Of a stretch of DNA of 64,000 nt, positions 44,714-55,000 are shown piece after piece. Every line of letters starts with the position of its first letter. The stretch's first letter is position 1. The DNA comes from Neolewinella litorea (GTDB taxonomy: Bacteria > Bacteroidota > Bacteroidia > Chitinophagales > Saprospiraceae), in contig NZ_SRSF01000001.1 in the NCBI RefSeq assembly GCF_004803465.1, positions 496,501 through 560,500 of the forward strand, given 5' to 3'. Both the position numbers and the translations under genes were made by a program. The notes beneath the pieces are model-generated. The model was not told the origin of the DNA and searched no databases. It worked only from the letters and a program-made list of their open reading frames with translations.

Positions 44714-45907
44714 TCAGTATACCCTTCCCATCATCTCGTGTTCCACGATGGCTCGCTTGAGCTCCAGAAAATCGACCTCGGCCTGGTGGCTATACACGAT
44801 CTCGCCACCGGGCTCTACCAGGAGGGTGTAAGGAAGGGCACCGTTCCAGTCGGGATCCAGGGCCTCTACAAGCTTGTAGATATTTTCGCCAACGAAGTGG
44901 TAATTGTCGACACCGGAATGCACCTGCTCCAGGAATTTGAGTGCCCGCGCGCCCTGATCGGGCTTGTCGGCGGAGATAGACACGAACTCGAAATCCCGGG
45001 CGCCGTACATCCGTTGAAGCACCAAAAACTGCGGATACTCCATCACGCAGGGGCCGCACCAGGTGGCCCAGACGTTGATCAGCCGCAGTTTGTCGCTGTC
45101 ATTGGCGACGATCTCCTTTACCTTTTCCACATCGGCTTCCTCAAGGGTGACGGGACGGGCTAACCACTTGGCTTCCGACTGCTCGTTGTACTCCGTTTTC
45201 CAGGCCCATTTCGTGGAGCAGCCGAACGTGGGCGTGGTCGGATTGGGCACCTCTTCGCCGGCCAGCAGCGCGTCGGTGGCAGCGCGGAGATCTTCGGCAT
45301 TGGCGGTTCCGGGGCGTTCGCTCTCGTCGAGGCGGCCCGTATAGCGCAGGACGCGATCCTTATCCAGTATGAACATATGGGGCGTGGCCACCGGTCCGTA
45401 CTGCAGTGATACGGCGTGATCGTCGCCGTCGTAGAGGTAGGGGAAGTTAAACTTGGCGTATTCTGCGCGGACGGCCATTTGATCGTAGTCGTCGTTTAGG
45501 TCCGTGTACCCCAGTTCCTCGTAAAGCAGCCCCAGCGGACTGTTGGGACTGATCGCTATTACCTGCACGCCCTTGTCGGCGTAGTCATTCTGAAAATCGA
45601 TCAGCCGCTGTTCGTAGGCCTGGGCGGTGGGACAGTGGTTGGCGGTAAAGGCGAGTACAATTACTTCCCCGTCGCTGTAGTCGGCCAGTGAGTGCATTTC
45701 TCCGTCGGCGCCCGGCAGATTGAAGTCCGGTGCCTGACTGCCCACCACGAGGGTGGCCACCTCCTGCTTGGGTACTGGCTGCGGGTCGGCCTCAAAGGAG
45801 GGTGCGGCGGTGGCGTCCTGGGTGACGGCCACTTCGGGTTCCGGTTGATCGGATCCGCAACCGAGCAAGGCACAGGCGAGAATGAGCGAAAAGGTAGTGC
45901 GAAGCAT
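44714..45907 (-). CDS. Lipoprotein with two thioredoxin-fold (redoxin + TlpA-like) domains
   Basis: 397 residues, lipobox CALLGC. Domain 1 (about 54-200) is AhpC/TSA-like: APDFNLPGADGEMHSL, then FTANHCPTAQAYEQR, with a single Cys (C92) where a thioredoxin would have CxxC, and a cis-Pro region GPVATPHMFI. Domain 2 (about 250-397) is TlpA-like with the full redox motif WATWCGPC (C284, C287) and LPYTLLVEPGG. A linker carries TFGCSTKW (C230). It probably acts in periplasmic thiol exchange, perhaps with domain 1 as a peroxidase-like partner of domain 2 (inference). A TATTTTGC box lies 21 nt upstream of the start. Confidence 0.85.
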   Translation of the reverse strand: MLRTTFSLILACALLGCGSDQPEPEVAVTQDATAAPSFEADPQPVPKQEVATLVVGSQAPDFNLPGADGEMHSLADYSDGEVIVLAFTANHCPTAQAYEQRLIDFQNDYADKGVQVIAISPNSPLGLLYEELGYTDLNDDYDQMAVRAEYAKFNFPYLYDGDDHAVSLQYGPVATPHMFILDKDRVLRYTGRLDESERPGTANAEDLRAATDALLAGEEVPNPTTPTFGCSTKWAWKTEYNEQSEAKWLARPVTLEEADVEKVKEIVANDSDKLRLINVWATWCGPCVMEYPQFLVLQRMYGARDFEFVSISADKPDQGARALKFLEQVHSGVDNYHFVGENIYKLVEALDPDWNGALPYTLLVEPGGEIVYSHQAEVDFLELKRAIVEHEMMGRVY

Positions 45908-45928
45908 TTTTAATTGGATTTGCGGTCA

Positions 45929-45936
45929 GCAAAATA
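45929..45936 (-). promoter_or_regulatory. -7 box TATTTTGC of the double-redoxin gene
   Basis: On the minus strand, 21 nt before the ATG at 45907; resembles TAnnTTTG with a one-base shift. Confidence 0.35.
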
Positions 45937-45970
45937 GTCATTCTCCGGCCTTTCGGGTATACCTCCGGTC

Positions 45971-46606
45971 TTACGGCCCTACCCGAAGTTGGTCGGCGGT
46001 AACCACCCGAGCGCCCGCGGCGCGCATTTCTTCTATTGCTTTAAGGCCATCCCCATCCTGTAATTCCACGCTGCGGGTTCCGTCTTCAATCAGGCTGACG
46101 TTAAAGCCCTCCCCCAGCCCATCGAGGACGGTATACTTTACACAATAGTCTAGCGCCAGGCCCATCACATGGAGTTCCGTAATCCCGCGCTCCTTTAGCC
46201 AGTCGGCAAGCCCGGTGGACTTGCGGTGTCCGTTGTCGAAGAAGCCGGAGTAGCTGTCGATCATCGGATCGGTACCCTTGCGGAAAATACGATCGATATT
46301 TTCCGTACGCAGATCGGCAGCAAATTCCGAACCCCATGTTTCCTGTACGCAGTGGATCGGCCAAAGCACCTGCTGGAGCCCGTGCAGATCGATTACCTGC
46401 CCCGGCTTACGCCACATGTGATTGGCTGCAAAGGACCCGTGGTTGGCGGGGTGCCAGTCCTGGGTCGCCACCACCGTGCCGTAGTGCGGCATGAGCCGGT
46501 TGGCCAGGGGAATGACCCGGTCGCCTTCCGGTACGGGCAGCATGCCGGTGGGCAGAAAATCGACCTGCAGGTCGACGAGAAGCAAAGCGGTGGTAGCGGG
46601 TGCCAT
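45971..46606 (-). CDS. pncA: Nicotinamidase PncA
   Basis: 211 residues from the ATG at 46606 (MAPATTALLLVDLQVDFLPTG, in part); a TTG two codons earlier is unlikely. The catalytic triad D12 (VDLQVDF), K110 (FRKGTDP) and C155 (ALDYCVKYT) matches the E. coli enzyme in spacing, and the metal site D50, H52, H56 is in TQDWHPANHGSFA. It deamidates nicotinamide to nicotinate for NAD salvage. A TATCTTTA box lies 16 nt upstream, and a second TACCTTGC only 2 nt upstream. It stands as a single gene 63 bp upstream of the redoxin start on the same strand, facing the helicase. Confidence 0.94.
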   Translation of the reverse strand: MAPATTALLLVDLQVDFLPTGMLPVPEGDRVIPLANRLMPHYGTVVATQDWHPANHGSFAANHMWRKPGQVIDLHGLQQVLWPIHCVQETWGSEFAADLRTENIDRIFRKGTDPMIDSYSGFFDNGHRKSTGLADWLKERGITELHVMGLALDYCVKYTVLDGLGEGFNVSLIEDGTRSVELQDGDGLKAIEEMRAAGARVVTADQLRVGP

Positions 46607-46622
46607 AAGCAAGGTATCGGGG

Positions 46623-46630
46623 TAAAGATA
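46623..46630 (-). promoter_or_regulatory. -7 box TATCTTTA of pncA
   Basis: On the minus strand, 16 nt before the ATG at 46606. A nearer TACCTTGC (46609-46616) ends 2 nt before the start; which is used cannot be told. Confidence 0.45.
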
Positions 46631-46732
46631 GCGGCGCGAGGATAGGAAAGCGTAACCAACCGCCCCGGCACCGCGTTAGTTGCACGGCACCCGCGCCCCG
46701 ACGCCCGCGGAAACGATACCAAGATTCGCAGT

Positions 46733-47962
46733 ATGAAATTTACCGACTACCCCCTTTCGCCAGAATTGAAGCGCAGCATTGCCAAACAGGGGTGGAAACG
46801 CCCCACCGATATACAGTACCGGGCCATCCGACCCATTCTGGAAGGGGAAGACGTGCTGGCCATTGCACAAACGGGCACCGGAAAAACGGCGGCCTTCGCA
46901 ATCCCGATCCTGCAAAAACTGCACGAACGTAAGCAAACCCAGTGGCGGGAAACGGGCATCAGTTGCTTGGTAATGGTGCCAACGCGCGAACTGGCCCTGC
47001 AGCTGACCGAGGTCTTCACAGCCTTGGCTAAAGGTACCGGAGTTAAGGTCCTGGGCCTGACGGGCGGCGTGGAGATCGAACCCCAGATCACCCAACTGAC
47101 CAAGGAACTTGACCTGCTGATCACGACGCCGGGACGGATGTACGACCTGCTGGGTCGGAAACTGTTGCGGCTCGATCGGGTGGACATCCTGGTGCTCGAC
47201 GAGGCTGACCTGATGCTCGACCTGGGCTTCATCGACGACATCCGCGGCGTGATCGGGCACCTGCAGCGCAAGCACCAGACCCTGTTCTTCTCGGCCACCA
47301 TCAACGAGCAAATTAAAAAGCTCGCCTACTCGCTGGTGCGCAACCCCATCCGCATCCGCATCTCCCCCAAGGACCCGGTGAGCAAGAACGTGGACCACTC
47401 GGTGGTATTCATCGAGATGGACGACAAGCGATTTTTCCTGGAGCGCTTCATCAAGGAAAATCCAGACGCCAAATTGCTGGTGTTCGCCCGCACGCGGGTG
47501 CGCTGTGAGCGTATCGCGAAGGCCATGGCGCGGGTCGACATTCCCACGATCACCCTGCACGGCGATATGCCCCAGCCGGAGCGGGAAACGGCGCTGGAAG
47601 CCTTCCGTGCCGGCGAGCAACGCGTGATGATCGCTACCGACGTGAGCGCCCGCGGCATAGATATCCCCGACGTCACGCACGTGATCAATTATGACTTGCC
47701 CGAGCAGCCCGACAACTATGTGCACCGCGTGGGCCGGACGGGCCGGGGAAAGCACCGTGGCGTAGCCTATTCTTTCTGCGCGCCGGAGGAACACGAACTG
47801 CTGCGCGCCGTGGAAGCCTACACCGGCAACGACATCAAGGTGGTGGACTTGGACCGCGGTCAGTACCGAGAAACCCTTACGCTCACGAAACAGGACCGTA
47901 TGGGACTGGCCGAACTGATGGAAGAGGCCGAACGGGTGACCAAGAAGAAAAAGCGCAAATAG
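46733..47962 (+). CDS. DEAD-box RNA helicase
   Basis: 409 residues. All motifs are present in order: Q motif (GWKRPTDIQYRAI), I (AQTGTGKTAAF), Ia (PTRELALQL), II (VLDEADLML), III (FSATI), IV-V (LVFARTRVRCERIAKAM, TDVSARGIDIPDVTHVI), and VI (HRVGRTGRG). The C-terminus ends in a short lysine-rich tail (KKKKRK) for RNA binding, like RhlE-type enzymes. It unwinds RNA in ribosome assembly or mRNA turnover. The next gene converges with a 3-nt gap. Confidence 0.95.
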   Translation: MKFTDYPLSPELKRSIAKQGWKRPTDIQYRAIRPILEGEDVLAIAQTGTGKTAAFAIPILQKLHERKQTQWRETGISCLVMVPTRELALQLTEVFTALAKGTGVKVLGLTGGVEIEPQITQLTKELDLLITTPGRMYDLLGRKLLRLDRVDILVLDEADLMLDLGFIDDIRGVIGHLQRKHQTLFFSATINEQIKKLAYSLVRNPIRIRISPKDPVSKNVDHSVVFIEMDDKRFFLERFIKENPDAKLLVFARTRVRCERIAKAMARVDIPTITLHGDMPQPERETALEAFRAGEQRVMIATDVSARGIDIPDVTHVINYDLPEQPDNYVHRVGRTGRGKHRGVAYSFCAPEEHELLRAVEAYTGNDIKVVDLDRGQYRETLTLTKQDRMGLAELMEEAERVTKKKKRK

Positions 47963-47965
47963 ACG

Positions 47966-48877
47966 CTACAGGGGCCGGGCTTCGCGGAACCGCCCGGCGG
48001 ATCGCAGGTAATAGCGTGAGAGGGTAATGCTGGCCAACACGCCGGTAATGATGGCCAAACCGCCATCGTAGATGTACCGCTGCCGCAAGTCCGAAGTGTA
48101 CCACCAGGCCTCGGACCAGTTGCGGCCTTCGCCCAGCAACTGCACCCAAAAGCTGCCGTAGGTAGTTACCAGGATCCACAACAGACTCAGTACGAGCATG
48201 GCCGGTGTAGTGCGCGAGCCCACCGCCCCGTTAAATTGCCGGTATCCGTAGTAGCAGAGATAGGAGACCCCGATGCCGCCGACGACGGGCAGTGGCTCCA
48301 TCAAATACGCCGCCAGTACGGTGGGTACTACCCCGACCAGTGCGTAAAGCGAACCGCCCGCTACCCCGTAGACGTAGGACGAGCTAGGTGGGAGGTGATT
48401 GCCGCAGCGGTCGCGATGATTGTCGCGCAAACGCTTGAATGCCGCGTTGTCAAGTACCATCACCTTCCCCCGGTACAGACAGAAATGCAGTCCTCCGTTG
48501 TCGGGATCGGCCGGAACGGCGGGATCCAGACCGTACGCTTCCGCCACATCGATGATGGCGTCGATGACTTTCCGCACCTCGTGGCGATCGTGGGCCGTAA
48601 ACAGCCTTCGGTAGTGAAGACACAGGGTCGACCCAGTCACTTCGGGCCGGGCAAAACGCATAGGCAGCGGCGTATCGGCCAGGGTTTTGCTGATATCCAC
48701 CTGCTGCTCGGGCGTCAGGGGCTGCGTCTCAACGCGAATGGTTTCCTTCCGCGGTACGCCGAAGGAGAGTTGTTGCTGGATCGATACCAGGTATCCCCGA
48801 TAGAGACCGAACACACCGTCGGGGCCCCGGTACCAGCCCATTCGCCGGCCAAATCGCGCGAGGGTACGGCCGATCAT
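47966..48877 (-). CDS. Unknown membrane protein, four helices in the C-terminal half
   Basis: 303 residues, no recognised domain. The N-terminal 165 residues are soluble and charged (a region with DPDNGGLHFCLYRGKVMVLD and HRDRCGNHLPPSSS). Four hydrophobic segments follow: YVYGVAGGSLYALVGVVPTV, LPVVGGIGVSYLCYYGY, PAMLVLSLLWILVTTYGSFW and GGLAIITGVLASITLSRYYL. The topology suggests a cytoplasmic sensor-like head on a four-helix membrane base, but nothing supports a particular role. It ends 3 nt from the helicase stop. Confidence 0.7.
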   Translation of the reverse strand: MIGRTLARFGRRMGWYRGPDGVFGLYRGYLVSIQQQLSFGVPRKETIRVETQPLTPEQQVDISKTLADTPLPMRFARPEVTGSTLCLHYRRLFTAHDRHEVRKVIDAIIDVAEAYGLDPAVPADPDNGGLHFCLYRGKVMVLDNAAFKRLRDNHRDRCGNHLPPSSSYVYGVAGGSLYALVGVVPTVLAAYLMEPLPVVGGIGVSYLCYYGYRQFNGAVGSRTTPAMLVLSLLWILVTTYGSFWVQLLGEGRNWSEAWWYTSDLRQRYIYDGGLAIITGVLASITLSRYYLRSAGRFREARPL

Positions 48878-49148
48878 TGGCCAACAGTCTTGAGTGACGG
48901 CAAGCTGGTGAAGGGAGTAATCATGGTGTAAAAAACGGGTGAGCGTAAATAAGCGCGTATCAATTGTGGATACACCTTATCAAACGGAGAAGGAAGCGTG
49001 GAAGTCTACCTTAAGATCGGAATTTAATTCGTCTCACGGTTTGTGAAACGGGGAGACACCGAATATACTTTTGTTTACCAGTTGCACGGGGTTGGAAATA
49101 GTCCGATCTTTGCGGCCGTTTTTACACAACCCCGGAAAAAAGACTGAA

Positions 49149-49364
49149 ATGAACCCTAATCAAACTCCGAAACCGACCGGCAGTATCCTTCAGAACAGTC
49201 GCCTGTACCGCGCCGCCCGCGTGGCCCGACTGGACAATCCCGAGGGGCTCCGTCTGGCCGGTCGCCGCTCCGCCCTACCCCCCGCCCGCCGGACAGAAGT
49301 GATGATGGCCATCACCGGTAGCCTGCTGATTTTCTTCCTCCTAATGCTGCTCACCATCGGCTAG
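49149..49364 (+). CDS. Small tail-anchored membrane protein, unknown
   Basis: 71 residues from the ATG at 49149; an upstream in-frame start (49071) covers what looks like promoter DNA with a GATCTTTG box. The basic N-terminal part (SRLYRAARVARLDNPEGLRL) is followed by one C-terminal transmembrane helix (MMAITGSLLIFFLLMLLTIG). Coding status rests on composition and the clean helix, so it is moderately sure. It converges on the aldo/keto reductase gene with a 13-bp gap. The 271-bp stretch before it (48878-49148) holds no other gene. Confidence 0.55.
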   Translation: MNPNQTPKPTGSILQNSRLYRAARVARLDNPEGLRLAGRRSALPPARRTEVMMAITGSLLIFFLLMLLTIG

Positions 49365-49377
49365 CCGGGTCGCTTGC

Positions 49378-50364
49378 CTACCACCTTTGGTGAACCTCCG
49401 GCTTAATCGACGCCTCGTAGATCTGGTTCATTCGCTCGAGTTGCTCCTCGGTGAGCGGCTCGCGGTCCTCGACCGACAGGTTAGAGGTAAGGTGTTCCAG
49501 CCGGGAGGCGCCGGGAATGATGCAACTCACTTCCGGGTGGGCCAGTATCCACTGCAGGGCAATGGGGGCCAGGTTGTCTTCCTTCGGGAATAGGGCCTTC
49601 AGTTCGGCCACGGCCCGCAGCCCGTTCTCGAATTCAACCCCGCTGAAGGTCTCTCCCTGGTCGAAGGCTTCGCCGTTGCGGTTGAAGTGCCGGTGGTCCT
49701 CTTCACCAAAGGTGGTGGCGCTGCTGAATTTACCCGTCAGCAGTCCGCTCGCCAGGGGTACCCGGGCGATCACGCCCACGTTCTTCTCCCGCGCGAGATC
49801 GAAGAATAATTCGGCCGGCCGTTGCCGGAATACGTTGAAGATGATCTGCACCGACGCCACGTCGGGGTACTCCATGGCCTTGATGGCCTCTTCCACTTTC
49901 TCCACGCTCACGCCCAGGTGCTGGATCTTGCCCTCTTCCTTCAGTCGAGCGAACAGGTCAAAGATCTCGGGGCGATAGTACACTTCGGTCGGCGGACAGT
50001 GGAGCTGAATCAGGTCGATACGGTCGATCTTCATCCGGCGCAAACTGTCTTCCACGTAACCGCGCAACGCATTGAGCGTATAATTTTCGTTGGTGTGCGG
50101 GTTGATCTGGCGGCCGCACTTCGTGGCCACGTAGATGTACTCGGAGCGGCTGCGGACCACGCGCCCCACGGCTTCCTCGCTTTTTCCGTCGCTGTACACA
50201 TCGGCGGTATCGATGAAGTTGACGCCGCGGTCGATCGCCTCGTTCAATATTTGATCGGCCGTCGCGTCGTCGAAGGGCTCTCCCCATTTACCTCCCACCT
50301 GCCACGTGCCGAGGCTGATTTCGCTTACGTCAAAGTTCGTTTTACCCAGTTTCCGGTATCGCAT
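49378..50364 (-). CDS. Aldo/keto reductase
   Basis: 328 residues from the ATG at 50364; upstream in-frame codons are non-coding in character. The TIM-barrel AKR catalytic set is present: D and Y in FIDTADVYSDGKSEEAVGR, K in YVATKCG and H in LIQLHCPP, with the NADPH-binding end ALQWILAHPEVSCIIPGAS. It reduces a carbonyl compound with NADPH; the substrate is unknown. It lies 151 nt before the end of the glutamate synthase operon on the same strand but appears to be a separate unit. Confidence 0.93.
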   Translation of the reverse strand: MRYRKLGKTNFDVSEISLGTWQVGGKWGEPFDDATADQILNEAIDRGVNFIDTADVYSDGKSEEAVGRVVRSRSEYIYVATKCGRQINPHTNENYTLNALRGYVEDSLRRMKIDRIDLIQLHCPPTEVYYRPEIFDLFARLKEEGKIQHLGVSVEKVEEAIKAMEYPDVASVQIIFNVFRQRPAELFFDLAREKNVGVIARVPLASGLLTGKFSSATTFGEEDHRHFNRNGEAFDQGETFSGVEFENGLRAVAELKALFPKEDNLAPIALQWILAHPEVSCIIPGASRLEHLTSNLSVEDREPLTEEQLERMNQIYEASIKPEVHQRW

Positions 50365-50515
50365 GATGATTTCTTTTGCCACTGCAACAGGGCGGCGGCG
50401 CGCAGGTGCAAAGAAGCACAAAAATTGCCGACCGGGAGGGGCACCCGGATAAATACCCACATTGGACTACCGCTATTATTATGTAATCATCTCAAATACA
50501 GACCAGTGGCGTTGT

Positions 50516-51997
50516 TCATGCATAATCCAGTTCAAGTCGGCCCTCATCGCGTCCTTCCAGCACGGATTCCCCACTCCGCAGGAATCCGTCGACCGCACGG
50601 GCACATTCCCGCCCTTCGGCAATCGCCCAGACCACCAGGCTCTGGCCGCGGCGCATGTCCCCGGCGGCAAACACCTTGGGCACTGAGGTTTGGTAGTTGT
50701 GTTCCGGACTGGCGGCCACGTTCTTCCGGGGATCCAGGCCAACGCCCAGCGTATCCAGCAGACCCTCGTGCTGGGGGTGCAGGAAGCCGGCCGCGATCAA
50801 AAGCAGCTGGCAGGGAAGTTCGCGTTCCGTACCGGGAATTTTTACGAAGGTGTTGCGACCGGTGGGGTCCTTTCCCCAGCGGATGTTGACGGTCCTGACT
50901 CCCTTCAGCTTCCCTTCCTCGTCCTTGACGAATTCTTCGGTGAGTACCGCCCACTCGCGCTCGCAGCCCTCTTCGTGGCTGGTGGAGGTGCGCAGGATCA
51001 TGGGCCAGTTGGGCCAGGAGTCCGGACTCCGCTCCGTGGGTGGCATAGGCATGATCTCAATCTGGGTCACCGAGCGGGCGCCGTGGCGGTTGCTGGTACC
51101 TACGCAATCGGCACCGGTATCGCCGCCCCCGATCACGATGACGTCCTTGTCGCGGGCGTGAATTTCGTAGGTGTCCGACAGGTCGTCGCCCGCCACCCGC
51201 TTGTTGTTCTGCTCCAGGAATTCCATCGCGAAGTGTACGCCCTGGGCCTCGCGGCCCTGGCTCGGGATGTCCCGCGGGATGGTAGAGCCACCGGCCAGGA
51301 CTACGGCGTGGTTTTCGCGCACGAGTTGCCGGGCGTCTACGTTACCGCCCACGTTGGCGTTCGTACGAAACTTCACGCCCTCGGCTTCCATGAGTTCGAT
51401 GCGCCGGTCGATCACCCACTTTTCCAGTTTAAAGTCGGGGATGCCGTAGCGCAGCAGCCCGCCTATGCGGCTGTTGCGTTCGTACACCGTTACCGTGTGT
51501 CCCGCCTTGTTGAGTTGGGCGGCGGCGGCCAGACCCGCGGGGCCGGAGCCTACCACCGCTACCGATTTTCCGGTACGACTGGCGGGTGGATTCGGGCGGG
51601 CGTAACCCCGCTGAAAAGCCTCCTCAGCAATCGATTTTTCGATGAATTCTATAGCCACCGGCGGTTGGTTGATGCCGAGCACGCAGGCCGATTCACAGGG
51701 GGCCGGACAGATCCGGCCGGTAAATTCCGGGAAGTTGTTCGTCGAACTCAGGATCTCAAAGGCCTCGCGCCAGTCTTCGTCGTATACGGCATCGTTAAAC
51801 TCCGGAATGATGTTGCCCAGTGGGCACCCACTGTGGCAAAAGGGCACGCCGCAGTCCATACACCGGCTGGCCTGGGTGATGGTCTTCTCTTCCGGCATGG
51901 GAACGTAGAGCTCCTGCCAGTCGGTTTTCCGCACGTCAACCGGACGTTTTTCGGGTAGCTCGCGGGTATATTTCAGGAATCCGTTGGGATCTGCCAT
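50516..51997 (-). CDS. gltD: Glutamate synthase small (beta) subunit
   Basis: 493 residues. The N-terminal ferredoxin-like region holds the 4Fe-4S cysteines ([30 protein letters not shown]). The FAD site is [17 protein letters not shown] and the NADPH site is [18 protein letters not shown]. It passes electrons from NAD(P)H to the large subunit for glutamate formation from 2-oxoglutarate and glutamine. It starts 21 nt after gltB on the same strand. Confidence 0.97.
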   Translation of the reverse strand: MADPNGFLKYTRELPEKRPVDVRKTDWQELYVPMPEEKTITQASRCMDCGVPFCHSGCPLGNIIPEFNDAVYDEDWREAFEILSSTNNFPEFTGRICPAPCESACVLGINQPPVAIEFIEKSIAEEAFQRGYARPNPPASRTGKSVAVVGSGPAGLAAAAQLNKAGHTVTVYERNSRIGGLLRYGIPDFKLEKWVIDRRIELMEAEGVKFRTNANVGGNVDARQLVRENHAVVLAGGSTIPRDIPSQGREAQGVHFAMEFLEQNNKRVAGDDLSDTYEIHARDKDVIVIGGGDTGADCVGTSNRHGARSVTQIEIMPMPPTERSPDSWPNWPMILRTSTSHEEGCEREWAVLTEEFVKDEEGKLKGVRTVNIRWGKDPTGRNTFVKIPGTERELPCQLLLIAAGFLHPQHEGLLDTLGVGLDPRKNVAASPEHNYQTSVPKVFAAGDMRRGQSLVVWAIAEGRECARAVDGFLRSGESVLEGRDEGRLELDYA

Positions 51998-52018
51998 GGT
52001 ATTCTTTTTCTTGAGTGA

Positions 52019-55000
52019 TTAAACCAGTTCGGCGACCTTGACCTGCACGTCGGGCTGTTGGTCCCGCTGTTCGAGGACTGCCTTGTAATCGCGCGGCATG
52101 ACCTTCACGAAGTGGTGCTCCTGATCCTCCCAGGCGTTAAGCATATCCAGGGCCCGCTTGGAACTGGTGTAGGCAAAGTGGTTGCGGACCATTTGCTTCA
52201 GCAGCTTGCGGTCAAAATCATTGAGGTCTTCGAGGTCCACCATTTCGGTATTGAGCCGCTTCTTAAAGGTGCGGGACGGATCGTAGACGTAGGCCATACC
52301 GCCGGACATTCCGGCGCCAAAGTTCTTGCCCGTTTCACCGAGGACTACCACTACCCCGCCGGTCATGTATTCACAACCGTGATCGCCCAGTCCCTCCACG
52401 ACGGCCTTAACGCCGGAGTTGCGCACGGCGAAACGTTCGCCCGCCATGCCCTTGATGTACGCCTCACCGGAGGTCGCACCGTAGAAGGCTACGTTCCCGA
52501 TGATGATATTCTCGTGGGGGTCGAAGGTGGAAACGCGGTCCGGCACCACGATGAGGCGGGCGCCGGACAGGCCCTTACCGAAGTAGTCGTTGGCCTCGCC
52601 CTCCAGCAGGAATTCAATCCCCTTGGCCGAGAAGGCCCCGAAACTTTGCCCGGCGGAACCGCGGAAGCGGAAGCGGATGGTTCCGTCCGGCAGACCTTCG
52701 CCGTGGAAGCGGCGGCTGATCTCATTGGACAGCATGGCCCCGACGCTGCGGTCGGTATTCTTGATGTCGAAGGATCCCGTGACCGACTCCAGTTCTTCCA
52801 GGGCCAGCTTCGCGGAGGTGATGAGGCGGCGGTCCAGCACGTCGCTGATGCCGTGATCCTGTTCCACGCGCTTGTACAGGCCTACAGATTCGTCGGCAAC
52901 CTCCTTGTACAGTATCGGACTCAGGTCCAGGCTGCGGTATTTCCAGTGCTCGACTTCGCTGTTCATCTTGAGGTGCTCTACACGGCCCACCATCTCGTTG
53001 ACGGTGCGGAAACCCAGTTCGGCCATGATGGAGCGCATATCCTCCGCCAGAAAGCGGAAGAAGTTGATGACGTGCTCCGGATCACCCGTGAATCGTTTCC
53101 GAAGTTCGGCATTCTGGGTAGCGATGCCTACCGGACAGGTATTGACGTGGCACTTACGCATCATGATGCAGCCTTCCACGATCAGGGCGGCGGTGGCCAC
53201 GCCGTATTCCTCGGCGCCAAGGAGGGTGGCGATGACCAGGTCGCGGCCCGTACGCAGTTGTCCGTCCGTCTGCAGCGTCACCCGGTCGCGCAGCCGGTTA
53301 CGGACCAGGGTTTGGTGGCTTTCGGCCAGGCCCAGTTCCCAGGGCAGGCCCGCGTGGCGGATCGAACTGAGGGGGCTGGCACCGGTACCGCCGTCGTGGC
53401 CGCTGATGAGGATGGCATCGGCGTGAGCCTTGGCCACCCCGGAGGCGATGATGCCTACCCCCGCTTTGGATACCAGTTTTACGTTGATGCGGGCCCGGCG
53501 ATTGGCGTTCTTCAGGTCAAAGATGAGCTGCGCGAGGTCCTCGATGCTGTATATGTCGTGGTGTGGGGGCGGGGAGATAAGCCCTACCCCCGGCGTGGAT
53601 TTTCGCACCCGACCGATCCAGTCGTCTACCTTATGGCCGGGCAGTTGACCGCCCTCACCGGGTTTGGCGCCTTGAGCCATTTTGATCTGCAGTTCGTCGG
53701 CGTTGGTCAGGTAGTGACTGGTCACACCGAACCGGCCGGAGGCAACCTGTTTGATGGCGGAGCGCATGTTGCGGCCCTTTTCGTCGAGTTCAAAGCGGAT
53801 CTCGTCCTCACCTCCCTCACCGGAGTTGGAGCGGGCACCGATCTTGTTCATGGCGATGGCCAAGGTGGTGTGCGCCTCCCAACTGATGGAACCGAACGAC
53901 ATGGCTCCCGTCGCGAAGCGCTTCATGATGGCCTCGGCGGGTTCCACCTCCTCGATCGGAATGGGATCGCCCTTGCGGAATGTGAGTAGACCACGGAGCG
54001 TAAGCGCCTTTTCGGTTTGCTCATTGATGGCGTCGCGATATTTCGCGTAGGCATCGGCGTCGTTCTTGCGGGCGGCTACCTGCAGGAAGTGGATGCTCTT
54101 GGGGTTGAAGGTATGGGCCTCTCCTCGGCGCTTCCACTGGTACACACCGCCGACTTCCAGTTTGGGGTTGGGAATGTATTCCTTCGGGTAAGCCAGGCGG
54201 TGGCGGACCAGCACCTCGCTGGCCAGGCCATCGTAGCCTATACCTTCAATTCTACTGATTGACCCGCGGAAGCATTCGTCCACGACTTTGTGGTTAAGTC
54301 CCAGTATCTCAAATATTTGGGCACCCTGGTATGACTGAAGGGTTGAGATGCCGATCTTGGACATGATCTTCAGTATGCCTTTGCCCACCGCCTTGCGGTA
54401 GATCTTGATGACGTCCTTCAGTTCGTAGCCTTCCTCTTCAAAAACGTTGCGGGCGTGCAGGTCGGCCAAGGCCGCGTAGGCCAGGTAGGGGTTGACGGCA
54501 CTGGCCCCGTATCCGATGAGGGTGGCCACGTGGTGCGTTTCCCGGATGTCGCCACTCTCCACCACGATGCTCGTCTTCGCCCGGAGTCCGAGTTCGACCA
54601 GGTGGTGGTGCACGGCCCCGAGCGCCAGCAGGCTGGGAACCGGTGCGCTGTGACTGTCGGCGTCGCGATCGCTGAGGATCAATATGTTGTAGCCACTGCG
54701 GACCATAGACTGCGCTTGTGCGCGGATGTGCTCCACTGCGGCCTGTAACCTTCCTTCCTGTCCATCAGCCGGAAAGACCATGCTGATGACACCGGCCCGG
54801 AAATCCCGATGGTGCAGCTCCCGCAACTTGGCTACCTCATCGTTGGTCAGGATGGGCGTTTCCAGGTGAATGTAGGTGGCGTTCGCGGCCGTCGGCTCGA
54901 TGACGTTGCTTGAACTGCCAAGCATGGCGTACAGGGACATCACGCTGCGCTCCCGTATGGGGTCGATCGGCGGATTGGTCACCTGAGCAAACAGCTGCTT

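Noticed and set aside
49071-49148. Longer form of the 71-residue membrane protein
   Set aside because: The extension covers GATCTTTG promoter-like DNA and adds a sequence unlike a protein N-terminus.
52058-53989. A 643-codon open frame on the plus strand opposite gltB
   Set aside because: It mirrors conserved gltB codons exactly, has low-complexity Val/Gly/His-rich translation and no start signal; it is a GC-driven antisense shadow.
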